Assembly: GCA_000403315.2 (NCBI GenBank)
Contig: KE159636.1
Location: 3,064,844 to 3,128,843, forward strand
Reading direction: 5' to 3'
DNA: 64,000 bases
From: Lachnospiraceae bacterium A2
GTDB lineage: Bacteria; Bacillota; Clostridia; Lachnospirales; Lachnospiraceae
Shown: piece by piece, positions 36,784-45,465 of the stretch
Layout of the letters: each line of letters begins with the position of its first letter
Numbering within the stretch: position 1 is the stretch's first letter
Program-made: the position numbers and the translations under genes
Notes under the pieces: model-generated
Told to the model about the DNA's origin: nothing
Database searches by the model: none
The model's input: only the letters and a program-made list of their open reading frames with translations

Positions 36784-38322
36784 TTACAGCAGCGGGGCAA
36801 ACAGGCGCATCATCCCCTGCAGGGTACGGATAGCCGCAGGGCGTTTCCAGCAGAATTCCATATTGATTTCCTCTGATTCCCCCATGGTCCTTAACACATC
36901 CTCTTTTACCTGCATGACTGCTTTGGAACGGTACATCCAGACCCCGCACTCAAAATGCAGGTACAGGCTGCGGTAATCAAGGTTCACGCTGCCCACCACG
37001 GCCACTTCGTCGTCGCAGACAAAGCATTTTGCATGGAGGAACCCCGGGTTGTACTGGTAAATCCGCACCCCGCACTCCAGCAGCGGCTCATAATACGACT
37101 GGCTAATCCAGTAAACCACCTGCTTATCTGGAATACCCGGCATGATAATCCGCACGTCCACGCCGCTTTTCGCCGTGTTCTGCAAGGCTTTCAGCAGTTC
37201 ATCGTCCGGGATCAGGTAGGGGGTGAAAATATATACATATTTTTTGGCCCGGTTGATGATGTTCATATAAATGTTTTCCCCTACCGTTTCATTGTCTAAG
37301 GGGCTGTCCGTATAAGGCTGCACATACCCGTCGCTTTCATACTGCCGGGTCTGGTAACGGGAAGGCCGGAACTGGTCCAAATCTTTTTCCTCAGTCTTTG
37401 TGATATAATCCCACATTTCCAGGAACATCACGGTAAAGCTCCAGACGCCCTCCCCCTCCAAGCGCACCCCGGTATCCTTCCAGTACCCAAACCGTTTTAC
37501 CTTGTTCACGTATTCATCTGCCAGATTTATCCCCCCGGTAAACCCTACTTTTCCGTCCGCCACCAGGATTTTCCTGTGGTCCCGGTTGTTCATCACCACA
37601 GACATCACAGGGTACAGGGGGTTAAACCGGACGCACTGGATGCCCCAGCTTTGCATCTGCAGGAAATATTTTTCCGGCAATGTCGTCACGCACCCAAAAT
37701 CATCGTAAATAAAACGCACATCCACGCCCTGCTCCGCCTTGCGCCTTAGGATTTCCAGAATTTTCCCAAACATATACCCTTCTTCCACGATAAAATATTC
37801 CATGAAAATGAAATGCTTCGCCTCCTCCAGGGCTTTCAGCATATCCAGGAACATTTCCTCCCCGCAGGGATAATATTTCGTTTCGGTATTTTTATAGACC
37901 GGATAGCCGGCCCACTCGCTGACATATTTAGACTGGCGGTATACGGATAAATCCTGTTCCATCAATTCCTCCTGCAGCCCCTGGTTTTCCGGCAGGCTCT
38001 GCTCAATCTGGAAATTGATGGCTTCCATCCGTTTCCTTGTAGGCCGTGTCAGCTCTGACCGGCCAAAAATAAAATACACCAAAAGCCCCACAATCGGCAC
38101 TGCCAGAATCACTACCGTCCATGCAATTTTATAGGACAGGTTGCTCCGTTTATTGACAATCACAACCACCACAAACACTGCCAAAATGTCAATCACTGTA
38201 TTAAAAAAGGTATAACGCATCTGGAAACCATACAGAAACGACAACAGCCAGCAAAGCTGCACCAGAATCGCAAGGGCTACGATTGTCGCCCTCCCTAATA
38301 AAAATTTTTTAACCTTCTTCAT
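36784..38322 (-). CDS. cls: Cardiolipin synthase
   Basis: The 512-residue membrane enzyme joins phosphatidylglycerol molecules into cardiolipin. Two N-terminal membrane segments (about 12-30 and 38-58, then VILAVPIVGLLVYFIFG) form the PLDc_N region. Two phospholipase D motifs follow: HRKILVADGKVGFTGG and HAKCFVCDDEVAVVGS. The C-terminal RPAAIRTLQGMMRLFAPLL is typical. ATG 38322 (GAGGTGG site) is chosen; a longer frame would overlap the subtilase gene. The promoter is not clear. Confidence 0.95.
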   Translation of the reverse strand: MKKVKKFLLGRATIVALAILVQLCWLLSFLYGFQMRYTFFNTVIDILAVFVVVVIVNKRSNLSYKIAWTVVILAVPIVGLLVYFIFGRSELTRPTRKRMEAINFQIEQSLPENQGLQEELMEQDLSVYRQSKYVSEWAGYPVYKNTETKYYPCGEEMFLDMLKALEEAKHFIFMEYFIVEEGYMFGKILEILRRKAEQGVDVRFIYDDFGCVTTLPEKYFLQMQSWGIQCVRFNPLYPVMSVVMNNRDHRKILVADGKVGFTGGINLADEYVNKVKRFGYWKDTGVRLEGEGVWSFTVMFLEMWDYITKTEEKDLDQFRPSRYQTRQYESDGYVQPYTDSPLDNETVGENIYMNIINRAKKYVYIFTPYLIPDDELLKALQNTAKSGVDVRIIMPGIPDKQVVYWISQSYYEPLLECGVRIYQYNPGFLHAKCFVCDDEVAVVGSVNLDYRSLYLHFECGVWMYRSKAVMQVKEDVLRTMGESEEINMEFCWKRPAAIRTLQGMMRLFAPLL

Positions 38323-38419
38323 CGAACCACCTCTCGCGCAATCCCATTTGCCCCAAGGAACCTGCATAACGGCATCCAAATAGGCACATACTCCAAATTC
38401 CTGCGCTGGTGACATTTTA

Positions 38420-39307
38420 TCACAATAATTTTCCAATGTCTACCATTCCCCAGCCTTGTTTTGACAAAGGCAGCCCCAGGTCCACCTTCCTCTGGTACAG
38501 GCGCAGCTTGACGTCTGCCGGGGAAAATTGGGGATACTTGCTGAGCAAAAGAGCCACGGCGCCGCTCACCATGGGGGCTGCCATGGAAGTACCGCTTTTC
38601 TGGGTATACATAACAGGGTATGGGGCGCAGCTTGTGACATTGGTGCCCGGCAGCACCAGTTCCGGCTTTACAATGCAGTGGTCCGTTGGCCCCTGGCCGG
38701 AATAATATGGCTTTAGGGGCGCCCTCCCTATCTGCTCCCTTGTGTCGTCAAAGCAGCCTACGGTAATGATTTTCCGGCAGATGCCCGGCACGGTAATGCT
38801 GTTTTCCCCAGGCCCATTGTTCCCTGCCGCCGCCACCACGGCCATATCATTGTCCCATGCATATTCCACCGCCTGAAGGAGCCGTGCCCGCTCCCTGCTC
38901 TTTGCATGGAGGACCATGCCAATGGAAATGTTCACAATCCTGACTTGGTAAGCCTTCCGGTACTGCACCAGCCAGTCAATGGCCTGCACCACATGCTCCG
39001 TATTCCCGTTCCCTTTATGGTCCAGTATTTTCATAATAATAAAATGGCAGCGGGGCGCAAGGCCCATATATATTCCCCCGGACACCCCGCCGTCCCCGCC
39101 GATAATCCCGGCGATATGGGTTCCGTGCCCATTGTCGTCATAAGGGGATATCCTGCCCCGGACGTAATCCTGGAAGCAGGCAATCCTATGTCCAAAATCC
39201 GGGTGGGGGTAGATGCCGGTATCCAGCACCGCAATGCCAATTTCTTCCCCATAGTAGCCTTTTTCATGGGCATACCCGGCATTGATGATTTTTCTTACTC
39301 TGTCCAT
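38420..39307 (-). CDS. Cytoplasmic subtilisin-like serine protease (S8)
   Basis: From ATG 39307 the protein is 295 residues with no signal peptide and almost no propeptide. The catalytic triad is clear: Asp29 (AVLDTGIYPHPDF), His61 (DNGHGTHIAG) and Ser241 (KSGTSMAAPMVSG); the oxyanion Asn is in AAAGNNGPG. The layout fits intracellular subtilases of the AprX/IspA group. Upstream in-frame codons run through mosaic repeat R1 and are not credible as protein. The ribosome site (AAAGAG) is weak. It precedes cls by 97 nt on the same strand. Confidence 0.92.
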   Translation of the reverse strand: MDRVRKIINAGYAHEKGYYGEEIGIAVLDTGIYPHPDFGHRIACFQDYVRGRISPYDDNGHGTHIAGIIGGDGGVSGGIYMGLAPRCHFIIMKILDHKGNGNTEHVVQAIDWLVQYRKAYQVRIVNISIGMVLHAKSRERARLLQAVEYAWDNDMAVVAAAGNNGPGENSITVPGICRKIITVGCFDDTREQIGRAPLKPYYSGQGPTDHCIVKPELVLPGTNVTSCAPYPVMYTQKSGTSMAAPMVSGAVALLLSKYPQFSPADVKLRLYQRKVDLGLPLSKQGWGMVDIGKLL

Positions 39308-39365
39308 ATGATTCTCTTTTTGTATTAATATATGCGCCCCCTGTTCTTTTGACTTTCGTATAAAA

Positions 39366-39636
39366 AAGAATGCGCACAGCGCATTCTCCGCGCGCGAGCG
39401 GATTGCGCAGCAATAAATTTCTTCTCCGCGAGCTGCGCATCCTTGCGGAGCATTTTGCTTTATAGGACGCAATTTCCTATAAAGGAACAAAGTGGGCAAG
39501 CCCACTTCAGCTCCCCTACCCCCCCCCTCACTCATGAGGGGCTTGGACACTTTGCTGCGCCGAGTGCGGTCACACAGTGACATCTTCTATAGGAGAGATA
39601 CTTTCACGCTTTAGCGTGACAAGGCCTTTCCTATAG
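39366..39636. repeat. Mosaic repeat R1 block
   Basis: Modules include AGAATGCGC-ACA-GCGCATTCT (39368-39387), CTCCGCGAGCTGCGCATCC, a C8 run beside CCCCTCActcaTGAGGGG (about 39519-39540), and the CTATAGGA...TCCTATAG palindrome at 39587-39636 around TTTCACGCTTTAGCGTGA. It shares modules with 9466-9655 and 49914-50172. The same stretch accounts for the false N-terminal extension of the subtilase frame. About 100 nt from 39640 to 39741 hold a CCAGCAGC/GCTGCTGG hairpin but no gene. Confidence 0.78.
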
Positions 39637-39741
39637 AAGAAGCAATACAGCCCCAGCAGCGCCGGATAAAACTGGTACCGATGCTGCTGGAGCTGCTATG
39701 GGGCTCAATTACCCCTTCTTAATATTCCTTCATTTTTCAAC

Positions 39742-41988
39742 TCATGCTTCACATTCTTTTATGTAAATCTGCCATGCCTGGAACCCATCCACTGCCCCCG
39801 GGACAACAAAGCCAACCTGCCTCAGAGCGGCACCGCTGATTACCTCTCCTTTGCCAAACCCATACGGCAGCGCAGGGCATTTCTCTTTCAGGCCTTTGTC
39901 CAGTACAAGCTGATAATCTGCCCCATCCTTCAGCCCCTGCACTTTCACCCTGACTGGCGCCGGGTTGGCCTGCACATGGTGGTAAACTGCGCTGACTAAC
40001 GCCTCTCCCCCAGACGGGTCCGCAATCTCCCACACGGTACAAGCCCCTTCCAGGGGGCTGGATAACCTGTAATAGTCGCCATTTTGGATCAAGTTATAAT
40101 ATTTTTTAAACCTGCCGATTTGCTCTTTGATCTCATCTTTTTCTTCCTGGGACAGCTTGCTGATATCCAGCTCATAGCCAAAGGTGCCTGCCATTGCCAC
40201 GCACCCCCTGGTGGAAAGGGACGTTACCCGCCCAGTCTGGTGGTTCGGGACCATGGAAACATGGGTTCCCATAGCAGAAACCGGATACCCAAAAGAAGCC
40301 CCGTACTGGATGCTCAGCCTTTCAATTGCATCCGTGGTATCACTAATCCATATCTGCGGCATATAGTAGAGCATCCCCACATCCAGCCGCCCGCCGCCGC
40401 CACTGCAGCTTTCAAATAGTATTTCGGGAAATTTTCCCGTCAGCTCCTCCAATACCCTGTACAGCCCCAGCACATATCTGTGTGAAAATTCCCCCTGCCT
40501 GCCGCCGTCCAGCATCCCGCTGAATTTATCACAGATTGCCCGGTTGCAGTCCCATTTCACATAAGAAACCGGAATCCCGCTCAGCAGTTCCGAGATCTGC
40601 CCGATGATATAATCCTGCACATCCTTTCTGGAAAAATCCAGAATCCACTGGCATCTGCTCAGGCATGGCTTTCTCCCGGGGATTCCCACTGCCCAGTCCG
40701 GATGCTTCCTGTACAAGTCGCTGTCCTCGGAAATCCCTTCCGGCTCTACCCAAATGCCAAACTGGATCCCTTCTTTCGTGATACGCTCCGCCAGCTCTTG
40801 CAGGGTACAGCCAAGCTTCTTTTCATTTGGGAACCAATCGCCCAGCCCAGAACTGTCCTCATTCCTGTTCCCAAACCAGCCGTCATCCATTGCAAACAGT
40901 TCAATCCCCAGTTCCTTTGCCTGCTTTGCAATGTCAACCAGCTTTTCCCCGGTAAAATTAAAATACGTTGCCTCCCAGTTATTCACCAGGATTGGGCGGC
41001 GTCTTTTTTTCCATTCCCCCCGGCAGACATTCTCCCTGATTACCCTATGGAAATTCCTGCTTATATTCCCCATGCCGTCCCTGCTGTGGGTCATAATCAC
41101 TTCCGGGAGCCAAAGGGAATCGCCGCTTTGCAGGGTCCATGAAAAATTATCTGGATGGATCCCGCAGACCAGCCTTGTCCTGTCAAGCTGGTCCTTCTCC
41201 GCTTCAATCAGGAATTCCCCGCTGTAGACAAAGGAAAACCCATAGCAGCTCCCCATTGTTTCATCCGCGCCCTTTTCACACAGAATTACAAAGGGATTAT
41301 ACTGGTGGCTGCTGATCCCCCTGACGCTCCCAACCGCCTGTATGCCGTGATGGATGTTTTCCCTTTGGAAATTCATTTCCATGCTGTGCCTTCCATAAAA
41401 TGAAATCCATTGGAAATCGCCATCCTCCCAATCAAGGTTCATGCTGGCTGCTTTTTGCAGCACTACGCCGCCTGTTCCCTGGTTTATTATTTTTACGGCC
41501 CTGGTAATGACGTCCATTTCCTCCAGTATCCCATAATAAAGCTCGGCTTCCAGGCCGGAATATGCATCTGCCAGCCGGATCACCAGGGTTTCTGCTTCCC
41601 CATGTTCCGCGTGCACTGCCGGAAGGCCCGGGATTCCATATTTCCCTTCCTCCACACGGTATCCGGCATAACGCAGTTCCGCCGCCTGGCTCCCGTCTTT
41701 ATTTTGCACCCTCAAAGAAGTGATCCTGTAATCCCCCATCCCAAAGCTGCTGTACTCCTGCGGAAGGGAATCCAAAGAATACGTCCTGTCTTGCTTCCCC
41801 ACTTCATATGGGTTGCCTGAAAAGCCCCTGTCTGCCCGGAAGATGAGAAGCGATTTGTCACTGCTATCCGTTTTTTCCCCATAATATGTATGGAGCAGGA
41901 CATCTTTGGCATCTGCTTTCATCTGATAAGTCGTATGTTTGGTCTGTAAGGTAAACACCCTGCGCTGTCCATCAATGATTATTGCCAT
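39742..41988 (-). CDS. Alpha-galactosidase, GH36
   Basis: This 748-residue cytoplasmic-type enzyme hydrolyses terminal alpha-1,6-galactose from melibiose/raffinose-type sugars. The N-terminal beta-supersandwich starts FTLQTKHTTYQM. The barrel has WEATYFNFTGEKLV, FAMDDGWFG, the nucleophile Asp480 (SYVKWDCNR), CSGGGGRLD and the acid/base Asp550 (ISDTTDA); SMVPNHQTGR follows. No signal peptide is present, so the substrate must be imported. The gene lies 35 nt after the HAD phosphatase gene in one operon with a consensus promoter and a LacI-type operator. GGAG lies 9 nt before the ATG. Confidence 0.95.
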   Translation of the reverse strand: MAIIIDGQRRVFTLQTKHTTYQMKADAKDVLLHTYYGEKTDSSDKSLLIFRADRGFSGNPYEVGKQDRTYSLDSLPQEYSSFGMGDYRITSLRVQNKDGSQAAELRYAGYRVEEGKYGIPGLPAVHAEHGEAETLVIRLADAYSGLEAELYYGILEEMDVITRAVKIINQGTGGVVLQKAASMNLDWEDGDFQWISFYGRHSMEMNFQRENIHHGIQAVGSVRGISSHQYNPFVILCEKGADETMGSCYGFSFVYSGEFLIEAEKDQLDRTRLVCGIHPDNFSWTLQSGDSLWLPEVIMTHSRDGMGNISRNFHRVIRENVCRGEWKKRRRPILVNNWEATYFNFTGEKLVDIAKQAKELGIELFAMDDGWFGNRNEDSSGLGDWFPNEKKLGCTLQELAERITKEGIQFGIWVEPEGISEDSDLYRKHPDWAVGIPGRKPCLSRCQWILDFSRKDVQDYIIGQISELLSGIPVSYVKWDCNRAICDKFSGMLDGGRQGEFSHRYVLGLYRVLEELTGKFPEILFESCSGGGGRLDVGMLYYMPQIWISDTTDAIERLSIQYGASFGYPVSAMGTHVSMVPNHQTGRVTSLSTRGCVAMAGTFGYELDISKLSQEEKDEIKEQIGRFKKYYNLIQNGDYYRLSSPLEGACTVWEIADPSGGEALVSAVYHHVQANPAPVRVKVQGLKDGADYQLVLDKGLKEKCPALPYGFGKGEVISGAALRQVGFVVPGAVDGFQAWQIYIKECEA

Positions 41989-42023
41989 CTTTCTTTTCTC
42001 CGTTCCTTTTTGCCATCTGCTTC

Positions 42024-42854
42024 CTAAAGCAATTTCAGTGTTTCAAAAGCGCTGTAGAGGCCGTCTTCTGCCACCGACGGGCATACCATATCTGCAATTT
42101 CCAAAAGCGCCGGGCTGCCATTTGCCATGCAGACGCCAATCCCCGCAGCCTGGAGCATCTGGAAATCATTCATGCTGTCCCCAAAGGCAATGGTATCTTC
42201 CCTGGAAATCCCCAGGAACTCACACAGCCTTTTCACTGCACTCCCTTTATCAAAAGCCTTGCTGGACAGCTCCCCATTGACAATGCCGCAGGTATCCTCA
42301 TCCTGTATGCAGAACTCAAATTCCTCCTGCAGCAGCTCCATGGGTTTCTTTAAGCGCTCTGCCCCGCGGCTCATGAAAGACATGCCATAAATAGGCTCTC
42401 CATCATATTCGGACATCGGGCGGATATCCAGTTCATTTTCAATCTGGATCCGCCAACGCAGCAGCTCACTGTTCCCTTCGGACTGTATATTTTCCGCCAG
42501 AAATTCCTTGAAGCCCTCGTCCGTATAGCTGCTGTTCCTGCCCCCGATGGTACGGTAAATGCCGTTTTCTTTAAAAACATCCAGTACCTCGGCCTGCTGC
42601 TTGGGGGTCATCGGGCAGTCATAAACCACCTGGCCGCCATACTCAATATAACCGCCGGCGCTGGCAATCAGCCCGTCAAAGCCAAACTGCAGCACCGGAA
42701 AAAGCATACCATAATTCCTCCCGGAACACAATACTACTTTGTGCCCCTTTTCCCTGGCCCGGCGGACCGCATCAGCCGCAGACGGGGGAGGGACATTTTT
42801 CCCCGGTTCCGTCAATGTGCCGTCAATATCCAAAAATATCAATTTCTGATCCAT
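42024..42854 (-). CDS. HAD-superfamily phosphatase, Cof type
   Basis: This is a 276-residue type IIB HAD hydrolase. Motif I is FLDIDGTLTEPG, motif II LCSGRNYG, motif III has Lys in KGSAVKRL, and motif IV is FGDSMNDFQML. Cof-type enzymes dephosphorylate sugar phosphates and cofactors. ATG 42854 with AAGGAGG 5 nt upstream is the start. It is first in an operon with the GH36 gene and divergent from a PTS permease. A role in dephosphorylating an imported sugar phosphate is an inference from that context. Confidence 0.92.
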   Translation of the reverse strand: MDQKLIFLDIDGTLTEPGKNVPPPSAADAVRRAREKGHKVVLCSGRNYGMLFPVLQFGFDGLIASAGGYIEYGGQVVYDCPMTPKQQAEVLDVFKENGIYRTIGGRNSSYTDEGFKEFLAENIQSEGNSELLRWRIQIENELDIRPMSEYDGEPIYGMSFMSRGAERLKKPMELLQEEFEFCIQDEDTCGIVNGELSSKAFDKGSAVKRLCEFLGISREDTIAFGDSMNDFQMLQAAGIGVCMANGSPALLEIADMVCPSVAEDGLYSAFETLKLL

Positions 42855-42899
42855 AATAACCTCCTTAAAATAGTTCCTGCTAAAACAATATAAAATTAT

Positions 42900-42917
42900 A
42901 ATGAACTCGATTTCATT
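42900..42917. promoter_or_regulatory. LacI-type operator at the cof-aga start
   Basis: AATGAACTCGATTTCATT is an 18-bp palindrome with two mismatched positions and a central CG, typical of LacI-family sites. It covers the predicted transcription start of the cof-aga promoter. It shares 12 of 16 positions with 43081-43096. Confidence 0.7.
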
Positions 42918-42923
42918 TTGTTT

Positions 42924-42952
42924 ATTATAAGTTTCAAAAATACTCCTGTCAA
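42924..42952 (-). promoter_or_regulatory. Full-consensus sigma-A promoter of cof-aga
   Basis: TTGACA (42947-42952), a 17-nt spacer and TATAAT (42924-42929) on the minus strand. A perfect consensus suggests that expression is set by repression at the adjacent operator. Confidence 0.88.
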
Positions 42953-43041
42953 TCCACAGTCCCTCTTTTTCTGTTTTTAACAAATTAGCAGGTTCTTTTT
43001 TGTATAATATGCTGTTTTTTATACTTTTTTTCTCTGGTATA

Positions 43042-43070
43042 TTGACTTTCTGGCAATTGATATGTTATTC
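43042..43070 (+). promoter_or_regulatory. Promoter of the PTS EIIBCA gene
   Basis: TTGACT (43042-43047), a 17-nt spacer and TTATTC (43065-43070). The -10 is weak. TTGACTTTCTGGCAATT is nearly the same as in the kinase promoter at 22444. Confidence 0.6.
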
Positions 43071-43080
43071 TCCTTCCACA

Positions 43081-43096
43081 ATGAACACGTGTACAT
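43081..43096. promoter_or_regulatory. LacI-type operator downstream of the PTS promoter
   Basis: ATGAACACGTGTACAT is a palindrome apart from one pair (A/A at positions 5 and 13 of the half-sites), centred on CG. It lies just after the predicted PTS transcription start and matches the cof-aga operator at 12 of 16 positions (ATGAAC..CG..T.CAT). Confidence 0.68.
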
Positions 43097-43146
43097 TATG
43101 TAATGTTCTATCTGGTGTACTGAAAGAATCATTAAGGAGGAAACCT

Positions 43147-45060
43147 ATGAGTTACGATTATGCTAAGATAGCAAAAGAAGTCATTCAGGCCGTCGGCGGA
43201 GCAGAGAACATCAAATCCGCCGCCCATTGCGCCACCCGCCTGCGCCTTATTGTCGCAGACCGTTCCCTGGCAGACGATGAAAAAGTCGGCGAAATTGACG
43301 CCGTAAAAGGAACCTTTTTCACGGCTGGGCAGTACCAGATTATTTTCGGCACCGGCCATGTCAACCGGGTTTACGAACAGATCACCCAGCTTGGCATTGC
43401 GGAAACTACTGCAAGCGAAGCAAAAGAAGCAAAAATGGATGGGAAAAACCAACTGCAGAAAGCCATCCGTACCTTTGGGGATGTTTTTGTCCCTGTAATA
43501 CCCGCCTTGGTAGCCACTGGCCTGTTCCTTGGCTTAAAAGGCGCATTGCTGAACGACAACTTCCTAGCGTTGTTCGGCATGTCCAACGCCGATATCCCCA
43601 ATACCTTCCAGGTTTTGGTGGATGTGCTTTCCGGCACTACTTTTGCATTCCTGCCAGCCATTGTATGCTGGTCCACGTTCCGGGTATTTGGAGGTTCCCC
43701 GGTCCTTGGCCTGATTTTGGGCCTGATGCTGGTAAACGGCTCCCTGCCCAACGCCTACTCTGTGGCAGACCCTTCCAGCGGCGTAACGCCCCTTATGCTT
43801 TTTGGGTTTATTCCCATCGTAGGCTATCAGGGCAGCATCCTGCCGGCCTTTGTTGCCGGCGTAATTGGCAGCAAGCTGGAAAAGAAGCTGCGGAAAACAG
43901 TCCCTGCAGTCTTTGACTTTATGATTACGCCTTTCCTGGTGCTGTTTGTCATGCTGATCCTCTCGCTGTTAGTCATTGGGCCGCTCCTCCACGCACTGGA
44001 AAACGTCCTGTTAGTCATTGTGGAATATGCGCTGGAGCTTCCGCTTGGCATCGGCGGGCTGATTGTTGGCTTCTTCTGGTCCATTATCACCCTTACAGGC
44101 GTCCACCATATTTTCAATATGCTGGAAATCAGCCTGTTAGCAAGCACTGGGTTTAACCCTTTCAATGCAATTTTGTGCATGTGCGGCTTTTCCTCCGCAG
44201 GCGTCTGCCTTGCCATCTCCATCAAGGCCAGGAAAAAAGAAATCCGCGCCATCGGCCCCAGCGCTACCGTATCTGCCCTGCTGGGCATCGGCGAGCCGGC
44301 ATTGTTCGGTGTGATCCTGCGCTACGGCATGAAGCCGTTCCTTCTTAGCTGCTCCATCAACGGCGTGGCCGGCATGATTGCCATGCTGCTTGGGATGAAG
44401 GGCACCGGTAACGGCATCACCACTGTCCCGGGCATGCTGCTGTACATATATACCCCATCCCAGTTGGCTATGTATGTGGTACTTGCACTCGCTACTTTTA
44501 TTACCGCCTTTTCCCTGTGCTGGTTCTTTGCAGTGCCTCCAGAAGTTATGGAAACCGACAAGGCAGCGAAAAAAGACGCACCCAGGCCTGCTCCCGTTCC
44601 CGCGCCTTTCCCGGATGTGCTTGGCGCTGCAGCCCAGGGAACTTTTGTCCCTATGGAAGAAATTCCAGACCCGACATTTTCCCAAGGCGTCCTCGGGGCA
44701 TGCTGCGGCATTGATCCGGAAACCGGCAAAGTTTACTCCCCTATGGACGGCACAGTCAGCCAGCTTGCTGATACGCTCCACGCAGTAGGTATTGAAGCAG
44801 GCGGCGTGGAACTGCTCCTCCATGTAGGTATTGACACTGTAGAAATGAAAGGCGACGGCTTTAAGAGCCATATCAAAGAAGGCCAGAATGTTAAGAAAGG
44901 CGACCTGCTGCTGACTATGGATTTGGAAAAAATCAAAGCGGCCGGACACCCTGCAACCATTATGGTAATTGTTACAAATTCTGATGATTTGGCGTCTGTA
45001 GAAGCATCGGCTTCCGGTAAGCTTATGCCCGGGGACCCACTGATGCGCCTGAAAGCATAA
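43147..45060 (+). CDS. PTS permease EIIBCA, glucose/sucrose/beta-glucoside superfamily
   Basis: From ATG 43147 (AAGGAGG 6 nt upstream) the protein is 637 residues with domains in the order IIB (about 1-85, phospho-Cys28 in SAAHCATRLRL), IIC (about 100-465, about ten membrane segments, GVHHIFNMLEISLLA) and IIA of the crr type (about 495-637, phospho-His559 in GGVELLLHVGIDTVEMKGDG). It imports and phosphorylates a sugar. The IIB sequence fits the sucrose/trehalose/beta-glucoside group. The shared operator with the GH36 operon suggests an alpha-galactoside or sucrose-type substrate, which is inference. Confidence 0.93.
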   Translation: MSYDYAKIAKEVIQAVGGAENIKSAAHCATRLRLIVADRSLADDEKVGEIDAVKGTFFTAGQYQIIFGTGHVNRVYEQITQLGIAETTASEAKEAKMDGKNQLQKAIRTFGDVFVPVIPALVATGLFLGLKGALLNDNFLALFGMSNADIPNTFQVLVDVLSGTTFAFLPAIVCWSTFRVFGGSPVLGLILGLMLVNGSLPNAYSVADPSSGVTPLMLFGFIPIVGYQGSILPAFVAGVIGSKLEKKLRKTVPAVFDFMITPFLVLFVMLILSLLVIGPLLHALENVLLVIVEYALELPLGIGGLIVGFFWSIITLTGVHHIFNMLEISLLASTGFNPFNAILCMCGFSSAGVCLAISIKARKKEIRAIGPSATVSALLGIGEPALFGVILRYGMKPFLLSCSINGVAGMIAMLLGMKGTGNGITTVPGMLLYIYTPSQLAMYVVLALATFITAFSLCWFFAVPPEVMETDKAAKKDAPRPAPVPAPFPDVLGAAAQGTFVPMEEIPDPTFSQGVLGACCGIDPETGKVYSPMDGTVSQLADTLHAVGIEAGGVELLLHVGIDTVEMKGDGFKSHIKEGQNVKKGDLLLTMDLEKIKAAGHPATIMVIVTNSDDLASVEASASGKLMPGDPLMRLKA

Positions 45061-45098
45061 CACCGTTTGCCGTTGCCAGATAAGGATACTTTTATGTA

Positions 45099-45145
45099 GG
45101 ATGCGGTGCAGCTTCCTTTGAAGGGCTGCGCCGTATCCGTTTGTT
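45099..45145 (+). terminator. Terminator of the PTS gene
   Basis: GGATGCGGTGCAGC (45099-45112) pairs with GCTGCGCCGTATCC (45125-45138), allowing two G-T pairs, followed by gtttgtt. Confidence 0.65.
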
Positions 45146-45389
45146 AAGCCACAAATTTGAAATACTGCGGGTTGTTCCGTATTTCTTCCATCGTGGTAAG
45201 GATTTCTTTCTCCGTGGGGATATCTATCATCCCCACCGCCGTAAAATAAATAACCACCTTCACATGGCTGTGACCGCTGGATTTATCTCTGTTGTGGACT
45301 TCGATACGCTCAATCAGTGAATTGGCAAGCGTAGGGGTAAGCTCCTTAATGTCGGTCATCTCCCGTGGTAATGGCCTGAATATTGTCGC
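45144..45389 (-). pseudogene. C-terminal remnant of a large serine recombinase (DUF4368-like)
   Basis: The frame reads REMTDIKELTPTLANSLIER, then IEVHNRDKSSGHSHVKVVIY and FTAVGMIDIP. This is the DUF4368 C-terminal region of TnpX/Tn4451-type serine recombinases (ELTPxLxxxLIExIxVHxxDK, then VxIYFxxVGxI). A stop codon at 45390-45392 closes the frame upstream and no resolvase domain is present. It marks an old mobile element next to the nuclease and BlaI/BlaR genes. A short ATG-started 71-codon piece (45144-45359) could still be translated. Confidence 0.75.
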
Positions 45390-45411
45390 TCATGTTCCTC
45401 CTTTTTGGGTA

Positions 45412-45452
45412 CAAAAAAGACACATGGGTTACAATTTACTATTCCATGCGCC
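45412..45452 (-). terminator. Intrinsic terminator of the Rpn-type nuclease gene
   Basis: On the minus strand GGCGCATGG ... CCATGTGTC is followed by TTTTTTG. Almost the same terminator follows the flagellin gene (50173-50212). Confidence 0.75.
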
Positions 45453-45465
45453 TTTATGCTGGTTT

